A stretch of DNA of 35,474 nucleotides from NCBI GenBank assembly GCA_029548395.1, contig JAKPNM010000076.1, positions 1-35,474 of the forward strand, read 5' to 3'. The notes below the pieces were generated by a model. That model was given only the letters and a program-made list of their open reading frames with translations. It was not told the DNA's origin and ran no database searches. Positions 8,472-16,711 of the stretch are shown one piece after another. Numbering within the stretch: the stretch's first letter is position 1; every line of letters starts with the position of its first letter. Made by a program: the position numbers and the translations under genes. Source of the DNA: Bacillota bacterium. GTDB taxonomy: Bacteria; Bacillota; Clostridia; Christensenellales; Aristaeellaceae.

Positions 8472-9137
8472 ATGACAGACAATAAACGCAAGCAGTATCT
8501 GATCATCGGTGTTGGACGCTTTGGCTCGGCGCTGGCCAAGACCCTGTACGAAATGGGGCATGAGGTGCTGGCGGTTGATGCCTCGGCAGAGCGCGTGGCG
8601 GCCATCACGCCTTATGTGACCAATGCCATTCAGGTGGCGCCCGCTGATGAGGAATCCATGCGCTCGCTGGGAATACGCAATTTCGACGCGGCTGTGGTCG
8701 CCATCGGGGATGACCTGCAACATTCCATCCTTATGACGGTGCTGTGCAAGGAGATGGGTGCCAGGTACCTGGTTGCCAAGGCCTCGGATGCCATGCATGC
8801 CAAGGTGCTGCTCAAGCTGGGTGTTGACAGGGTTGTTTTCCCTGAGCGCGACATGGGTGAGCGCATCGCGCGTTCCATGGTCAATCCGCATGTGCTGGAT
8901 CTGATCAACCTGCCCAGCGGTTACCAGATCTCTTACATATCCTGCCCGGATACCTGGAAAGAGCGCAGCCTTCAGCAGATCGACGTGCGCAAGCGTTACG
9001 GCGTATCCATCCTGGCAATCTACCGCGACAGTGAAATCCAAATGGATCTGCGCGCGGAGACCAGGCTGGCTGCCGGGAATAACCTGCTGGTGCTGGGTCG
9101 CAGGGAGGCTGTTGAAAAGGTAGAGGGTCTGGACTGA
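8472..9137 (+). CDS. Potassium uptake regulatory subunit, TrkA/KtrA (RCK) family
   Basis: A 221-residue protein with one RCK_N Rossmann domain (IGVGRFGSALAKTL at about 13, acidic AVD ending strand 2) and an RCK_C domain from about 135. This is the single-unit KtrA size rather than the double-unit enteric TrkA. Such rings bind nucleotides (ATP/ADP, NAD(H)) through RCK_N, and often c-di-AMP through RCK_C, to gate the partner channel. AAGGAGAG lies just upstream of the ATG. It is separated from the channel gene by a 27-bp gap containing a strong hairpin, and its stop overlaps the next start by one base (TGATG). Confidence 0.94.
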   Translation: MTDNKRKQYLIIGVGRFGSALAKTLYEMGHEVLAVDASAERVAAITPYVTNAIQVAPADEESMRSLGIRNFDAAVVAIGDDLQHSILMTVLCKEMGARYLVAKASDAMHAKVLLKLGVDRVVFPERDMGERIARSMVNPHVLDLINLPSGYQISYISCPDTWKERSLQQIDVRKRYGVSILAIYRDSEIQMDLRAETRLAAGNNLLVLGRREAVEKVEGLD

Positions 9138-9727
9138 TGGCCGGTTCCCTGCTGGTGTTTGACACCGAAGCGACCGACCTGGAGCCCGGCCAGATATGCC
9201 AGCTGGCCTATCTGCTTGAGCAGGACGGCGAAATCACCGCCAGGAATTATTTCTTTTCGGTGGATGACATGTCCCCGGGAGCGCAGGAAGTTCACGGCTT
9301 CAGCAAGGAAATGCTTGAAGAATTGTCCAAAGGCGCCTGGTTTGAGGACAAGGCCGCGGAAATCCTCACGGTTTTCAACGCCGCCGGTACAGTAGCAGGG
9401 CACAATGTCCGTGCTGATGAGCGCTACTTGCGGGTAGAAATGGAACGCTTGGGACTCAGGCTCAAGCGCCTGAACACCTTTTGCACCATGAACTATGCCT
9501 CGGGCATCATGAATATGAAGCCCAAGGTTGTTACCGGCCGCCCCAAGCCCCCAAAGCTCAGCGAGCTGGCCGCGTACTATGACATCACGCCGGAGCAGGT
9601 GCAGGAGCGGACAGCGGCATTGTTCGGTGAGGGGGAGGCCGGGTTGCATGATGCGCGGTTTGATACAGTCATGACCTGGCTGTGTCTGCGTGCCGCTGTA
9701 AACAAGGGCGATCTTCGCGGCCTGTAA
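9137..9727 (+). CDS. DEDDh 3'-5' exonuclease (RNase T/DNA pol III epsilon-like)
   Basis: A 196-residue single-domain exonuclease. Motif I is FDTEATD (Asp/Glu near 10-12), motif II is AGHNVRADERYL (Asp near 95), and motif III is HDARFDT near 174-180, giving the DEDDh set. The family hydrolyses DNA or RNA from the 3' end with two metal ions. Without extra domains, its substrate (proofreading, RNA trimming or small oligonucleotides) cannot be told. The ATG shares a base with the stop of the RCK gene, so it is translated with the potassium operon, which is a curious partner. A gap with a new promoter follows. Confidence 0.85.
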   Translation: MAGSLLVFDTEATDLEPGQICQLAYLLEQDGEITARNYFFSVDDMSPGAQEVHGFSKEMLEELSKGAWFEDKAAEILTVFNAAGTVAGHNVRADERYLRVEMERLGLRLKRLNTFCTMNYASGIMNMKPKVVTGRPKPPKLSELAAYYDITPEQVQERTAALFGEGEAGLHDARFDTVMTWLCLRAAVNKGDLRGL

Positions 9728-9802
9728 AGCCTCAAGCAGGGCAGGATGGCAGGCGACCGCGCCGCAGTGTGTCCAATCTATGAAGCCTTTGTTTCAAATT
9801 GC

Positions 9803-9830
9803 TTGCATTTCTGCTTTGATTTGCTATAAT
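9803..9830 (+). promoter_or_regulatory. Promoter for the two-component system
   Basis: The -10 is a perfect TATAAT at 9825-9830, preceded by TGC (extended -10). The -35 is TTGCAT at 9803-9808 with a 16-bp spacer. It sits in the 152-bp gap after the exonuclease gene and before the response regulator. Confidence 0.72.
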
Positions 9831-9879
9831 CAAATTTATAGAAACACGCTCTTTGATGGCAAGGAAGGAATGATCCAAG

Positions 9880-10575
9880 GTGGCGAAACGCATACTGCTG
9901 GTGGATGACGAGCCGATTCTGATCAAAGGCTTAAAATTCACACTGGAAAAGGATGGCTACGAGACGCTGGTTGCATATGATGGCGAGGAAGCGCTTGAGG
10001 TGTTTGCCAACAATCAGGTGGATTTGATTTTGTTGGATGTGATGCTGCCCAAGCTGGACGGCATTACGGTTTGCCAGCGTATCCGCGAAACCAGCAATGT
10101 CCCCATCATCATGCTGACTGCCAAGGGCGAGGATATGGACAAGATTCTGGGTCTGGAATACGGCGCGGATGACTACATGACCAAACCCTTCAACATCCTT
10201 GAGGTCAAAGCCCGCATCAAGACCATTCTGCGCCGCACCATGCCTGCCGGGAGCGCTGAGGAGCCAAAGGTAGTCAAGGTACGTGACCTGGCTGTGAACA
10301 CGGTCAACCGCTCCGTCAGCCTGGACGGCAAGGATATCCGCCTTACTGCCAAGGAGTTTGACCTGCTCAACCTGTTCATCAACAACCGCGGCCGGGTGTT
10401 CAGCCGCGAGGAGATGCTTGACGCCGTATGGAAGAATGATTACGCGGGCGATGAGCGCACCGTGGATGTACACATCCGCCGTCTGCGTGAGAAAGTAGAG
10501 CGCAACCCAACCCAGCCAGAGTTTATCTTTACCAAATGGGGTGTTGGCTATTATTTCACAGACCGGGATGAATAG
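9880..10575 (+). CDS. OmpR/PhoB-family response regulator
   Basis: A 231-residue regulator with an N-terminal receiver (about 1-120) and a C-terminal winged helix (about 130-230). The acidic pocket VDDE (9-11), the phospho-acceptor D53 (LLDVMLPKLDG), T80 and K102 (TKPFN) are all present, so it should be active. The DNA-binding domain has LTAKEFDLLNLFINNRGRVFSREEML and RTVDVHIRRLREK. The start is GTG 9880 with GGAAGG 11 bases upstream. It overlaps the kinase start by 8 bp (ATGAATAG), so the two form one translationally linked system. Its targets are unknown. It resembles WalR and PhoP-type proteins generally and should not be named more closely. Confidence 0.94.
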   Translation: MAKRILLVDDEPILIKGLKFTLEKDGYETLVAYDGEEALEVFANNQVDLILLDVMLPKLDGITVCQRIRETSNVPIIMLTAKGEDMDKILGLEYGADDYMTKPFNILEVKARIKTILRRTMPAGSAEEPKVVKVRDLAVNTVNRSVSLDGKDIRLTAKEFDLLNLFINNRGRVFSREEMLDAVWKNDYAGDERTVDVHIRRLREKVERNPTQPEFIFTKWGVGYYFTDRDE

Positions 10576-12028
10576 AAGGCCTTTCGCCAGCATACGATGG
10601 AAAGTCATGCTGGCTTTTTTTTTCATTATCGGGCTCTCGTTTTTGCTGATGGCGGGAACCCTCATGAATATGCTGGGCAACTACCTGTTTGATATGCGCA
10701 TCCGCGCAGACCGCGCAGGGCTTGAAAAATGGGCTGTGCAGGCAGCTGACAGCCTGGGCAGCATGGACGCGCGCGGCATTGATGAGGTGGTGCGCAAGGC
10801 AGGCGCTGAACTGGGCAGCCGCGTGCTGCTGCTGGACAGCGATGGCAAGGTCCAGTCCGACAGCTATCAGCAGGCCATGGGCAGGCGGCTGCACTATCCG
10901 GAGGTGGTCAGCATCCTGGTCTCCGGCCAGACCGCCGATTATGGCATTCATTCGGTCAAGCCTGACAATCCTGCCACCCGCATGCCCCTTTTGAGCTTTT
11001 TGCCCAGTGACGAGTGGGCAGGCTATGCCACGGCCGGCGTTGTCCAGTCCTCCCATGTGATTGGCGTGCTGCTGATGATCTCCTCCGTGGGAGAAATGAT
11101 GCAAAGCCTGATGACGCTGCAAAACAACATGGTTCTCCTGTTTGCAGGCGTGGCGCTGGCGGCGGTGCTTGCCGGCATGATCTTTTCCCAGGTGCTTGCC
11201 CGCCCCATCAGCGATATGACCGGCGTGATCCAGTCCATGGCCAAGGGTGATTTGGGCGTGCGCGCCAAGGTGCGCGGCAGCGGTGAAGTCAGGCAGCTGG
11301 CCCTTGCCTTCAATACCATGTCCGATCAGCTGGAGTCGCTCAATCAGACGCGCAACCAGTTTGTTTCCAATGCCAGCCATGAGCTGAAGACACCGCTGGC
11401 CACCATGAAAATCATGATAGAGAGCCTGATCTATCAGCCGGAGATGGATGCCGGGCTGCGCACCGAGTTTTTGAGCGATGTCAATCAGGAGATCGACCGC
11501 CTGTCCTCTTTGGTGTCCGATTTGCTTACCCTGGTGCACGCTGATTCCCATTCCACCCGCCTGAACCGCGAGCGCATGAGCCTGGCTGGGATTGTCAAAG
11601 ATACCCAACACCGCCTGGCAATGATTGCCGAGCAAAACGAGCAAACCATCACCCTGCAGCTGGCCGACAGCTGCGATATGTATGCGGACAAGGCCAAACT
11701 GCAGCAGGTGGTCTACAACCTGATGGAGAACGCGGTCAAGTACACCCCGGTCAAGGGCTGGATCAAAGTCAGCCTGCAGCGCGTCGGGCGCGACGCGGTG
11801 CTGACGGTTTCAGACAGCGGGCCGGGCATCCCGCGTGACAGCCTGCCTCATGTGTTTGACCGATTCTACCGTGTGGACAAAGCGCGTGGACGCGATTCAG
11901 GCGGGACAGGGCTGGGATTGTCGATCGTCCAGCAGTATGTCAACCTGCATGGCGGCACCGCCCGGGTAAGCAGCGAAGACGGCCAGGGAGCGGTCTTTAC
12001 TGTGACTCTCCCTCTGAACAAAGGATAA
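10568..12028 (+). CDS. Membrane sensor histidine kinase (HAMP-HisKA-HATPase)
   Basis: A 486-residue kinase. TM1 spans about 14-40, an extracytoplasmic sensor of about 140 residues follows, and TM2 lies near 188-210. A HAMP linker comes next (ARPISDMT...), then a HisKA dimerisation helix with H271 (SNASHELKTPL). The ATP-binding domain has the N box NLMENAVKYTP, the G1 box DSGPGIP, the F box VFDRFYRVDKAR and the G2 box GGTGLGLSIV. All catalytic motifs are intact. The track ORF starts earlier at 10541, but ATG 10568 gives a normal N-terminus. It converges on a GerMN lipoprotein gene. The signal sensed is unknown. Confidence 0.94.
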   Translation: MNRRPFASIRWKVMLAFFFIIGLSFLLMAGTLMNMLGNYLFDMRIRADRAGLEKWAVQAADSLGSMDARGIDEVVRKAGAELGSRVLLLDSDGKVQSDSYQQAMGRRLHYPEVVSILVSGQTADYGIHSVKPDNPATRMPLLSFLPSDEWAGYATAGVVQSSHVIGVLLMISSVGEMMQSLMTLQNNMVLLFAGVALAAVLAGMIFSQVLARPISDMTGVIQSMAKGDLGVRAKVRGSGEVRQLALAFNTMSDQLESLNQTRNQFVSNASHELKTPLATMKIMIESLIYQPEMDAGLRTEFLSDVNQEIDRLSSLVSDLLTLVHADSHSTRLNRERMSLAGIVKDTQHRLAMIAEQNEQTITLQLADSCDMYADKAKLQQVVYNLMENAVKYTPVKGWIKVSLQRVGRDAVLTVSDSGPGIPRDSLPHVFDRFYRVDKARGRDSGGTGLGLSIVQQYVNLHGGTARVSSEDGQGAVFTVTLPLNKG

Positions 12029-12101
12029 ACAATACCGCCCGGAGAGTTCAGGTGGATTTTATAATATCTGGTTTTATATTGATCATCACGATCAGGTTGT
12101 T
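12029..12101. other. Convergent intergenic gap
   Basis: A 73-bp gap between the kinase (+) and the GerMN lipoprotein gene (-). A small TGATC-ATCAC-GATCA hairpin at about 12079-12093 with T-rich flanks on both sides could act as a weak two-way terminator. Its 5-bp stem is too short for a firm call. Confidence 0.35.
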
Positions 12102-13649
12102 TTATTGAATGATTCCCTCATTGCGCAGGAAGGCGCCGGACAAATCCAGCGTATGCACCACGGCGCCTTCCTGCCGCCCGTCAAGGTACAGCAGGACGCG
12201 CCTGACAGTGCCCTGCTGGGTCAGGGTGTTGACCATGGCGTACACCATCAGCAGCTCTTCCTGCGCATTCATGTCTTTGGACAACTCGCGCAGTTTTCCT
12301 GAGATATTGACCAGCACCATATCCTGTTGACGCGTCAGGCCGAGCAGGTCCGCGTCCTTGAGCCCTTCCGGCAGCACGGGCGCAAGCCCGCCGGTGCTGT
12401 CGGTGTTCAGTGGCCCCAGCATCAACTGGCCCAATAAATAACGCGGGTTATATGCCTGGTAGTAGGGGATGGGACGCAGGCTGGCCGACAGGCTGCCCTG
12501 TGCGTTGGCAAAATACAGGGTGCAGTAATTCAACAGGAAATGATTGAACTGAGCTCTTTGCATCAGCCCGTTCTCGAAGAGGATCTCTTCGCCGGCCCCT
12601 TCGTACAGCCCTGCCGGCACCACGGCCATGATGGGTTCCTGGCCGATGGTGACCGTCAGGCCGCTGGTCAGGGGCACGAAGGTGGTCAGCGTGTAGGTCA
12701 GGGAAGCCATCATGACAGAGCGCGGAATCCCGGCGCCGATCAAGGCCTCATTGAGGCTTTCGTGAAAATGAAGCTGGATGACACGCCCGGTTGCGCCGGC
12801 CGCCTCCGTGATGACAGGCTCCTGGGCCAGCATGGTCAGCAAGTCCGGAACCCGTACCGGGATGGGCAGACCCTCGGGTTGGCCGGACAAGGCCTCCAGC
12901 AGCGCTTTCACAAAACCTGTGAGGCTGTGATCCTGCGAGCTGACCAAGCCCGGGGCGGCCACGATGCCGCGCCCGGCGCTGACCGGGTAGTACAGCGTGG
13001 CCATTGCGGTGTAGGGGCTGCCTGCCAAGGCAGGTTTGCGGCTGACGGCATCCCACAGGCCGGCGATGTCACCGTCAGACATCCTGGACAGGCTGCCAAC
13101 CGGCATGGTGGCTGCTGTATCCAGGCCGGGCTGGCGGTTGTTGATGAGCACGTTGACATAATGAATGTCACCCCACTGTGCCAGGGTGTTGGCGATCGCT
13201 CGGCTGACCAGGTATCGCTCCTGGTCGGAGATGGACAGTGCGCTTGGACCCAGGTTGACCGTTGCCGTTCCGCCGGAGATCTCAATGGCCGAGCCTGGAT
13301 TCAGGCTCAGAATCGTCTCCCTGCACAGGGGCGCGGTCTGCGTGGTCCCCGAATAGGTAAACAAGCGCCGGATGGCGTACTCCGCAGGGTGGCGATTGTG
13401 GCTGACCAGCAGACGCTCCTGCAGGTATTCCAGCCTGCCGGTCCGGGCATTTGGCAGGCTCAGCAGCACTGACTGAACCAGGCCGTCCGTCGCGTCCCCC
13501 AGCGGCGCCGGGTATTGGGTGGCGACCGGTGGCAAGGTCTGCTCGCCGTCCTGGCGCACCGGGATGGAAGCCATGCACCCGCTGAGCAGGGTCAGGATGG
13601 CCAGCAGGGCAGCCAGGCGGAGAAGCTTGCTGTTTGATATCTTATTCAT
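12102..13649 (-). CDS. Lipoprotein with three GerMN-like domains
   Basis: A 515-residue protein. The signal peptide ends in a lipobox, LTLLSGC with C25, so it should be a lipid-anchored surface protein. Three repeats of the GerMN pattern follow at about 45-170, 185-350 and 365-510. Each has a stretch like LxxLxxGP, then a strand with V-NIS or VNLG, then an A-NTLxxxG helix. The last copy is clearest (LMLGPLN...VNISGKL...VNTLTQQG). GerMN domains occur in spore germination protein GerM and in actinobacterial LpqB. The track start at 13733 is rejected: ATG 13649 opens a proper signal peptide and overlaps the previous stop (ATGA). It is the last gene of a four-gene operon. Confidence 0.8.
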   Translation of the reverse strand: MNKISNSKLLRLAALLAILTLLSGCMASIPVRQDGEQTLPPVATQYPAPLGDATDGLVQSVLLSLPNARTGRLEYLQERLLVSHNRHPAEYAIRRLFTYSGTTQTAPLCRETILSLNPGSAIEISGGTATVNLGPSALSISDQERYLVSRAIANTLAQWGDIHYVNVLINNRQPGLDTAATMPVGSLSRMSDGDIAGLWDAVSRKPALAGSPYTAMATLYYPVSAGRGIVAAPGLVSSQDHSLTGFVKALLEALSGQPEGLPIPVRVPDLLTMLAQEPVITEAAGATGRVIQLHFHESLNEALIGAGIPRSVMMASLTYTLTTFVPLTSGLTVTIGQEPIMAVVPAGLYEGAGEEILFENGLMQRAQFNHFLLNYCTLYFANAQGSLSASLRPIPYYQAYNPRYLLGQLMLGPLNTDSTGGLAPVLPEGLKDADLLGLTRQQDMVLVNISGKLRELSKDMNAQEELLMVYAMVNTLTQQGTVRRVLLYLDGRQEGAVVHTLDLSGAFLRNEGIIQ

Positions 13650-14575
13650 TCCAATAAATCCAGGATCTGCACAAGGGATTGCTGCCGGATTCGCCAGCCA
13701 TGGCCTTCGTTGAGCAGGATGAGCGGGAAGCATGTCACATCCTGCCGCCGACCGGATGTGGTTTGCACGCCCAGGTCCAAAACAACCACGGCGCTGCGTC
13801 CGTCAGGGCTGATGCTGCCTGTGGAGACCTCCCATTCGATCAGCAAAGGAAGCGTGGCTGTCTTGAGGGGCCCGTGGCGCGGCCCTGCGCCGCCGGGTGT
13901 CACCATCTCCAGAAAACGAGACCAGGCCTGGGATTTCCAATGCTCCAGGATCGCGGAAGCTGCGTGCCCCGGGGTGATGATCGCCTGCTCCCGCCGGGTC
14001 AGCGGCGGGGGGAGGTCATCGCTGTCCTCAAGGTAATAGCGCTGGCTTAAGCGCATGGACTTGGTAACTCCCGGCTCGTCCAGCACAAGCACCTGCACGC
14101 TGCGAAAATCCCCGGATTCACTCAGGGTATTCACCAGCGCGGCCATGGCCAGCGTGCGGCGCATCACCGCTTCCTGTTTACCGGCGCCGGCGTTCTCCCC
14201 GGGCAGAGGATCCATGACCTCCCGGGAAAGGGTCACGAACAGCCTGTCGCGTTCTGCCAGCACATTGATAATGCTGGTCCCCTCTGCAAAGAGCGGCTGA
14301 GGGAAGGCCGCCTTGTCCTGAGGGCCGTCCAGCAGTGCCTGGACCAGGGCGCGCTCCAGGCTTTCTGTTTGCCTCACCTGAATGCTGCGCTGCTCCTGTC
14401 CCAGCCACGCGCTGTCCAGATAACGGAAATACAGCACCGCTTCCACCTGAGCTGTCCGGCCGGGTTCGCTGTAACCCAGCATCTGCGCTTGAGCGCCTGC
14501 CCCGGTGCCCGTCAGGGCGCACAGCGCCAGCAGGATCGTCATCAGGCGTCCGCTGAAAGAAAGCTTACGGCTCAT
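13646..14575 (-). CDS. Secreted GerMN-domain protein
   Basis: A 309-residue protein with an N-terminal signal peptide (hydrophobic 11-22, probable cleavage after GAGAQA near 30) and no usable lipobox. A GerMN domain covers about 43-175 (AVLYFRYLDSAWLGQEQRSIQV, ALVQALLDGPQ, LFVTLSREV, AALVNTLSESGDFRSVQVLV). A C-terminal domain of about 130 residues (from 195) starts with REQAIITPGHAASAILEHWKSQ, resembles an NTF2-like/SnoaL-type fold in pattern only, and is otherwise unrecognised. ATG 14575 is preferred over the track start at 14680, which adds an unlikely Arg-rich tail. It overlaps the upstream stop by 11 bp and the downstream start by 4 bp, so all are translated together. Confidence 0.75.
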   Translation of the reverse strand: MSRKLSFSGRLMTILLALCALTGTGAGAQAQMLGYSEPGRTAQVEAVLYFRYLDSAWLGQEQRSIQVRQTESLERALVQALLDGPQDKAAFPQPLFAEGTSIINVLAERDRLFVTLSREVMDPLPGENAGAGKQEAVMRRTLAMAALVNTLSESGDFRSVQVLVLDEPGVTKSMRLSQRYYLEDSDDLPPPLTRREQAIITPGHAASAILEHWKSQAWSRFLEMVTPGGAGPRHGPLKTATLPLLIEWEVSTGSISPDGRSAVVVLDLGVQTTSGRRQDVTCFPLILLNEGHGWRIRQQSLVQILDLLE

Positions 14576-15338
14576 CTTGCATTGGCTCGCTGCCCAGGCA
14601 CCAGCCGCGCAGCTTGTTGACAGTGCGCTCCAGCGCGTCCTTGGAGTCGCCCCAGGGCTTTTGCGCGTTGCGGTAATCAAATTTCTGGGTAAACCAGTTC
14701 AGTTCCTCTTCCAGCCGTGCCAGGCTCTCGGACAGCAGCGCCCGGGCTGTTTTGATATACGTCTCCAGCGTGTTCCCTGCAAGCAGCTCGTCTGCCATGG
14801 CGATGGTAAGCTCCGTGTGGGACAGGCACAGCCCCTTGGAGCGGGCGAAGGCATCGCGGAAGGCCTTGTCTGTCTTCCACAGGTGCAGCAGGCTGGCAGC
14901 CTGGCGCCGGCTTTGTACACGCAGCTCATCACAAATCAGGCAACTCCCCGCCAGATCACTCAGCGGGCTGCGCGCCTGCTCCGCCTGATTGTTCCCGGCC
15001 CGGCTGAACATCCGTGCCAGGCCGGTCCTGGCATGCCCTGACTGCCCGGGTTTGTTCAGTGCCCGCTCCAGCTTGGGGCGCAGGGTTTGCAGATGGGACA
15101 GCATCATCAATCCATGTCCCAGGCGGTTGCCGCCGGGCTGGTTATACAGCATGACCTGGTGGTGGGGGCAAAAGCCTTTCTCGTTTACCTTCAGCCGTGT
15201 GTCCGGCGACATCACGGCAGCGCCCAGGTTGCGCGCAATCAGCAGCCGCTCGGTTTTGCGGCGCAAGGCGCACAGCGGACACTCGCTGTTGGTGTGAAGC
15301 GCGTCCCATATGGGGATGGTGTCAATATGGTACTTCAT
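14565..15338 (-). CDS. DUF6062-like protein with two CxxC/CxxH modules
   Basis: A 257-residue soluble protein that begins MKYHIDTIPIWDA, typical of the clostridial DUF6062 family as I remember it. Two similar metal-binding modules are visible. The first is C20-x2-C23 with C57-x2-H60 (ECPLC...GFCPHH), and the second is C133-x2-C136 with C171-x2-H174 (SCLIC...GLCLSH). Each pair is separated by about 34 residues, so the protein looks like an internal duplication. Helical segments, rich in Arg and Leu, fill the rest. The function is unknown. ATG 15338 overlaps the upstream stop by 4 bp (ATGA). It has no signal peptide, although its three operon neighbours are membrane or exported proteins. Confidence 0.75.
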   Translation of the reverse strand: MKYHIDTIPIWDALHTNSECPLCALRRKTERLLIARNLGAAVMSPDTRLKVNEKGFCPHHQVMLYNQPGGNRLGHGLMMLSHLQTLRPKLERALNKPGQSGHARTGLARMFSRAGNNQAEQARSPLSDLAGSCLICDELRVQSRRQAASLLHLWKTDKAFRDAFARSKGLCLSHTELTIAMADELLAGNTLETYIKTARALLSESLARLEEELNWFTQKFDYRNAQKPWGDSKDALERTVNKLRGWCLGSEPMQDEP

Positions 15339-16462
15339 GGCCGTGCTGGCGCCTTGCAATGCGGGCAGGGCTTGAGGTTCTTGAACGTTTCACTGGATAC
15401 ATCGCGGTAATAAAACATCGCGGTCAGGGGCCGGTATCGCGCGCCGATCGAAGAGCAGTTGGGGTCGAGGTGATAATACTCGCCGCCATCCTGATTGTAA
15501 TACAGGATTGTGTCGGAGCGGGCAGCACCGATGTTGGGTGTGGACACGCCCCCCGCTGCCGGCGCCTGCACCTGGGTTTGATTTTGAGCCTGCTGGTTCT
15601 GCTGTGCCTGGGGCGCTGCCTGCTGCACCACCTGTGAGGATGAGATGGAGTTGGGATCCACATACCATTCATTGTTGGAGCGAATCATCAGGATCTGAAA
15701 ATTGTACAGCAAGGGTTCCTTTCCGTCGCTTTTGTTGATGGCAGCCTGCATGGTGATGGTGCGCGTCTGGTCCGCGTCATTGCCGGACACGCCCATGATC
15801 TGATAGCTGACCGGTATACGGATGGCGCTCAGGTGGAAGATGCCGGTTTCAGCATCCCGCTGGGTTTCATACTGATTGACCCAGTTGGGAGCGGAAAGGC
15901 TGACCATGGTCGCATAGTCTTTGTTGCCCCAGGCGTTCATAAACTGCTCCAGTTTTTGCTGGGCCAGGGAGGCGGTGCCGGTGTTGGGGGGAGGTTCTTC
16001 CTGCTTCAAAGCGGCCAGGCTTTCGTTCATGGCGGCCAGACTGGCCGTGGTGTTGTCGGAAAAAATGGATTGATGATCCTGTGCCGACTGCGTCACCTGG
16101 TCTGCAGCCGGCTGGCCGGAGATCAGGATAGCAAACAAGGCCACCACAATCATCGCGGCATGAATGACGCTCAACACGCGCCTGGCGTTGGGCACAAAGG
16201 CTCTCATCAGGTACATCATCCCCAGGCAAACCAGGCTGGAGACCACAAAAACCCAATAAAACCTGTTGTTCTTCATAAACAGGGAAATCACAAACAACAG
16301 CGGCAGGACAACAATCAACAGCACCTGTAAAAAGATATGGCTGCCATTTGGTGAGCTGTCATCAGGCCTGTTGTCGCGGGGCGTCTGCTCCGGCGGCTTG
16401 GGCGGCCTGCGCCGCATATCATGAAGCGGCGCGCTGGAATATCTGGATCTGTTTTCGCTCAT
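15335..16462 (-). CDS. Three-TM membrane protein with NTF2-like region and Cys/His tail
   Basis: A 375-residue protein I cannot assign to a named family. A Pro/Arg-rich cytoplasmic start (1-42) is followed by three membrane helices (about 43-63, 68-88 and 98-116). A short linker leads to a region of about 167-268 that looks like an NTF2/SnoaL-type fold (KLEQFMNAWGNKDYATMVSLSAPNW). A Gln-rich linker (276-300) comes next, then a tail YYHLDPNCSSIG...LKPCPHC with H331, C336, C366 and C369. The tail resembles the YHxxxC...PCxxC zinc motif seen at the ends of some nucleases and secreted proteins. GGAGG lies 8 bases before the ATG. It heads the four-gene envelope operon. Confidence 0.65.
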   Translation of the reverse strand: MSENRSRYSSAPLHDMRRRPPKPPEQTPRDNRPDDSSPNGSHIFLQVLLIVVLPLLFVISLFMKNNRFYWVFVVSSLVCLGMMYLMRAFVPNARRVLSVIHAAMIVVALFAILISGQPAADQVTQSAQDHQSIFSDNTTASLAAMNESLAALKQEEPPPNTGTASLAQQKLEQFMNAWGNKDYATMVSLSAPNWVNQYETQRDAETGIFHLSAIRIPVSYQIMGVSGNDADQTRTITMQAAINKSDGKEPLLYNFQILMIRSNNEWYVDPNSISSSQVVQQAAPQAQQNQQAQNQTQVQAPAAGGVSTPNIGAARSDTILYYNQDGGEYYHLDPNCSSIGARYRPLTAMFYYRDVSSETFKNLKPCPHCKAPARP

Positions 16463-16525
16463 CAGCGATTCCTCCCGGTATGATCATGCGCTGCGCGGCT
16501 GGACTGTTAAAATTCAGCCTCAAAT

Positions 16526-16531
16526 ATTATA
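16526..16531 (-). promoter_or_regulatory. Extended -10 promoter of the four-gene envelope operon
   Basis: On the minus strand TGTTATAAT gives a perfect TATAAT preceded by TGT. No good -35 was found at 17 bp. The expected leader is about 57 nt to the ATG at 16462. The surrounding gap (16463-16711, 249 bp) holds no other gene that I can support. Confidence 0.6.
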
Positions 16532-16660
16532 ACACATTGACAGAATCTTTTCATTTATATGAACAAATCCTGGCCGTAGGCCTGAGCCGGGGAAGAAGTG
16601 GGGGAGAAGCGAAATTTACATTGAAATCAGGCGATGAGGTGGGTGTGAACCGTGCAAGAC

Positions 16661-16693
16661 GTTAAATATCCACGCCTCCGGTGGCGTATGGAT
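16661..16693 (-). terminator. Possible weak terminator after dnaX
   Basis: Read on the minus strand, ATCCA-T-ACGCC and GGCGTGGAT pair with a one-base bulge and are followed by ATTTAAC. The T run is short, so this is a weak terminator at best. Confidence 0.4.
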
Positions 16694-16711
16694 AGGCGGT
16701 GCCCGCTTGTA

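Noticed and set aside
12540-13472. 310-residue ORF on the plus strand
   Set aside because: It is antisense to the GerMN lipoprotein, whose signal peptide, lipobox and domain repeats are convincing.
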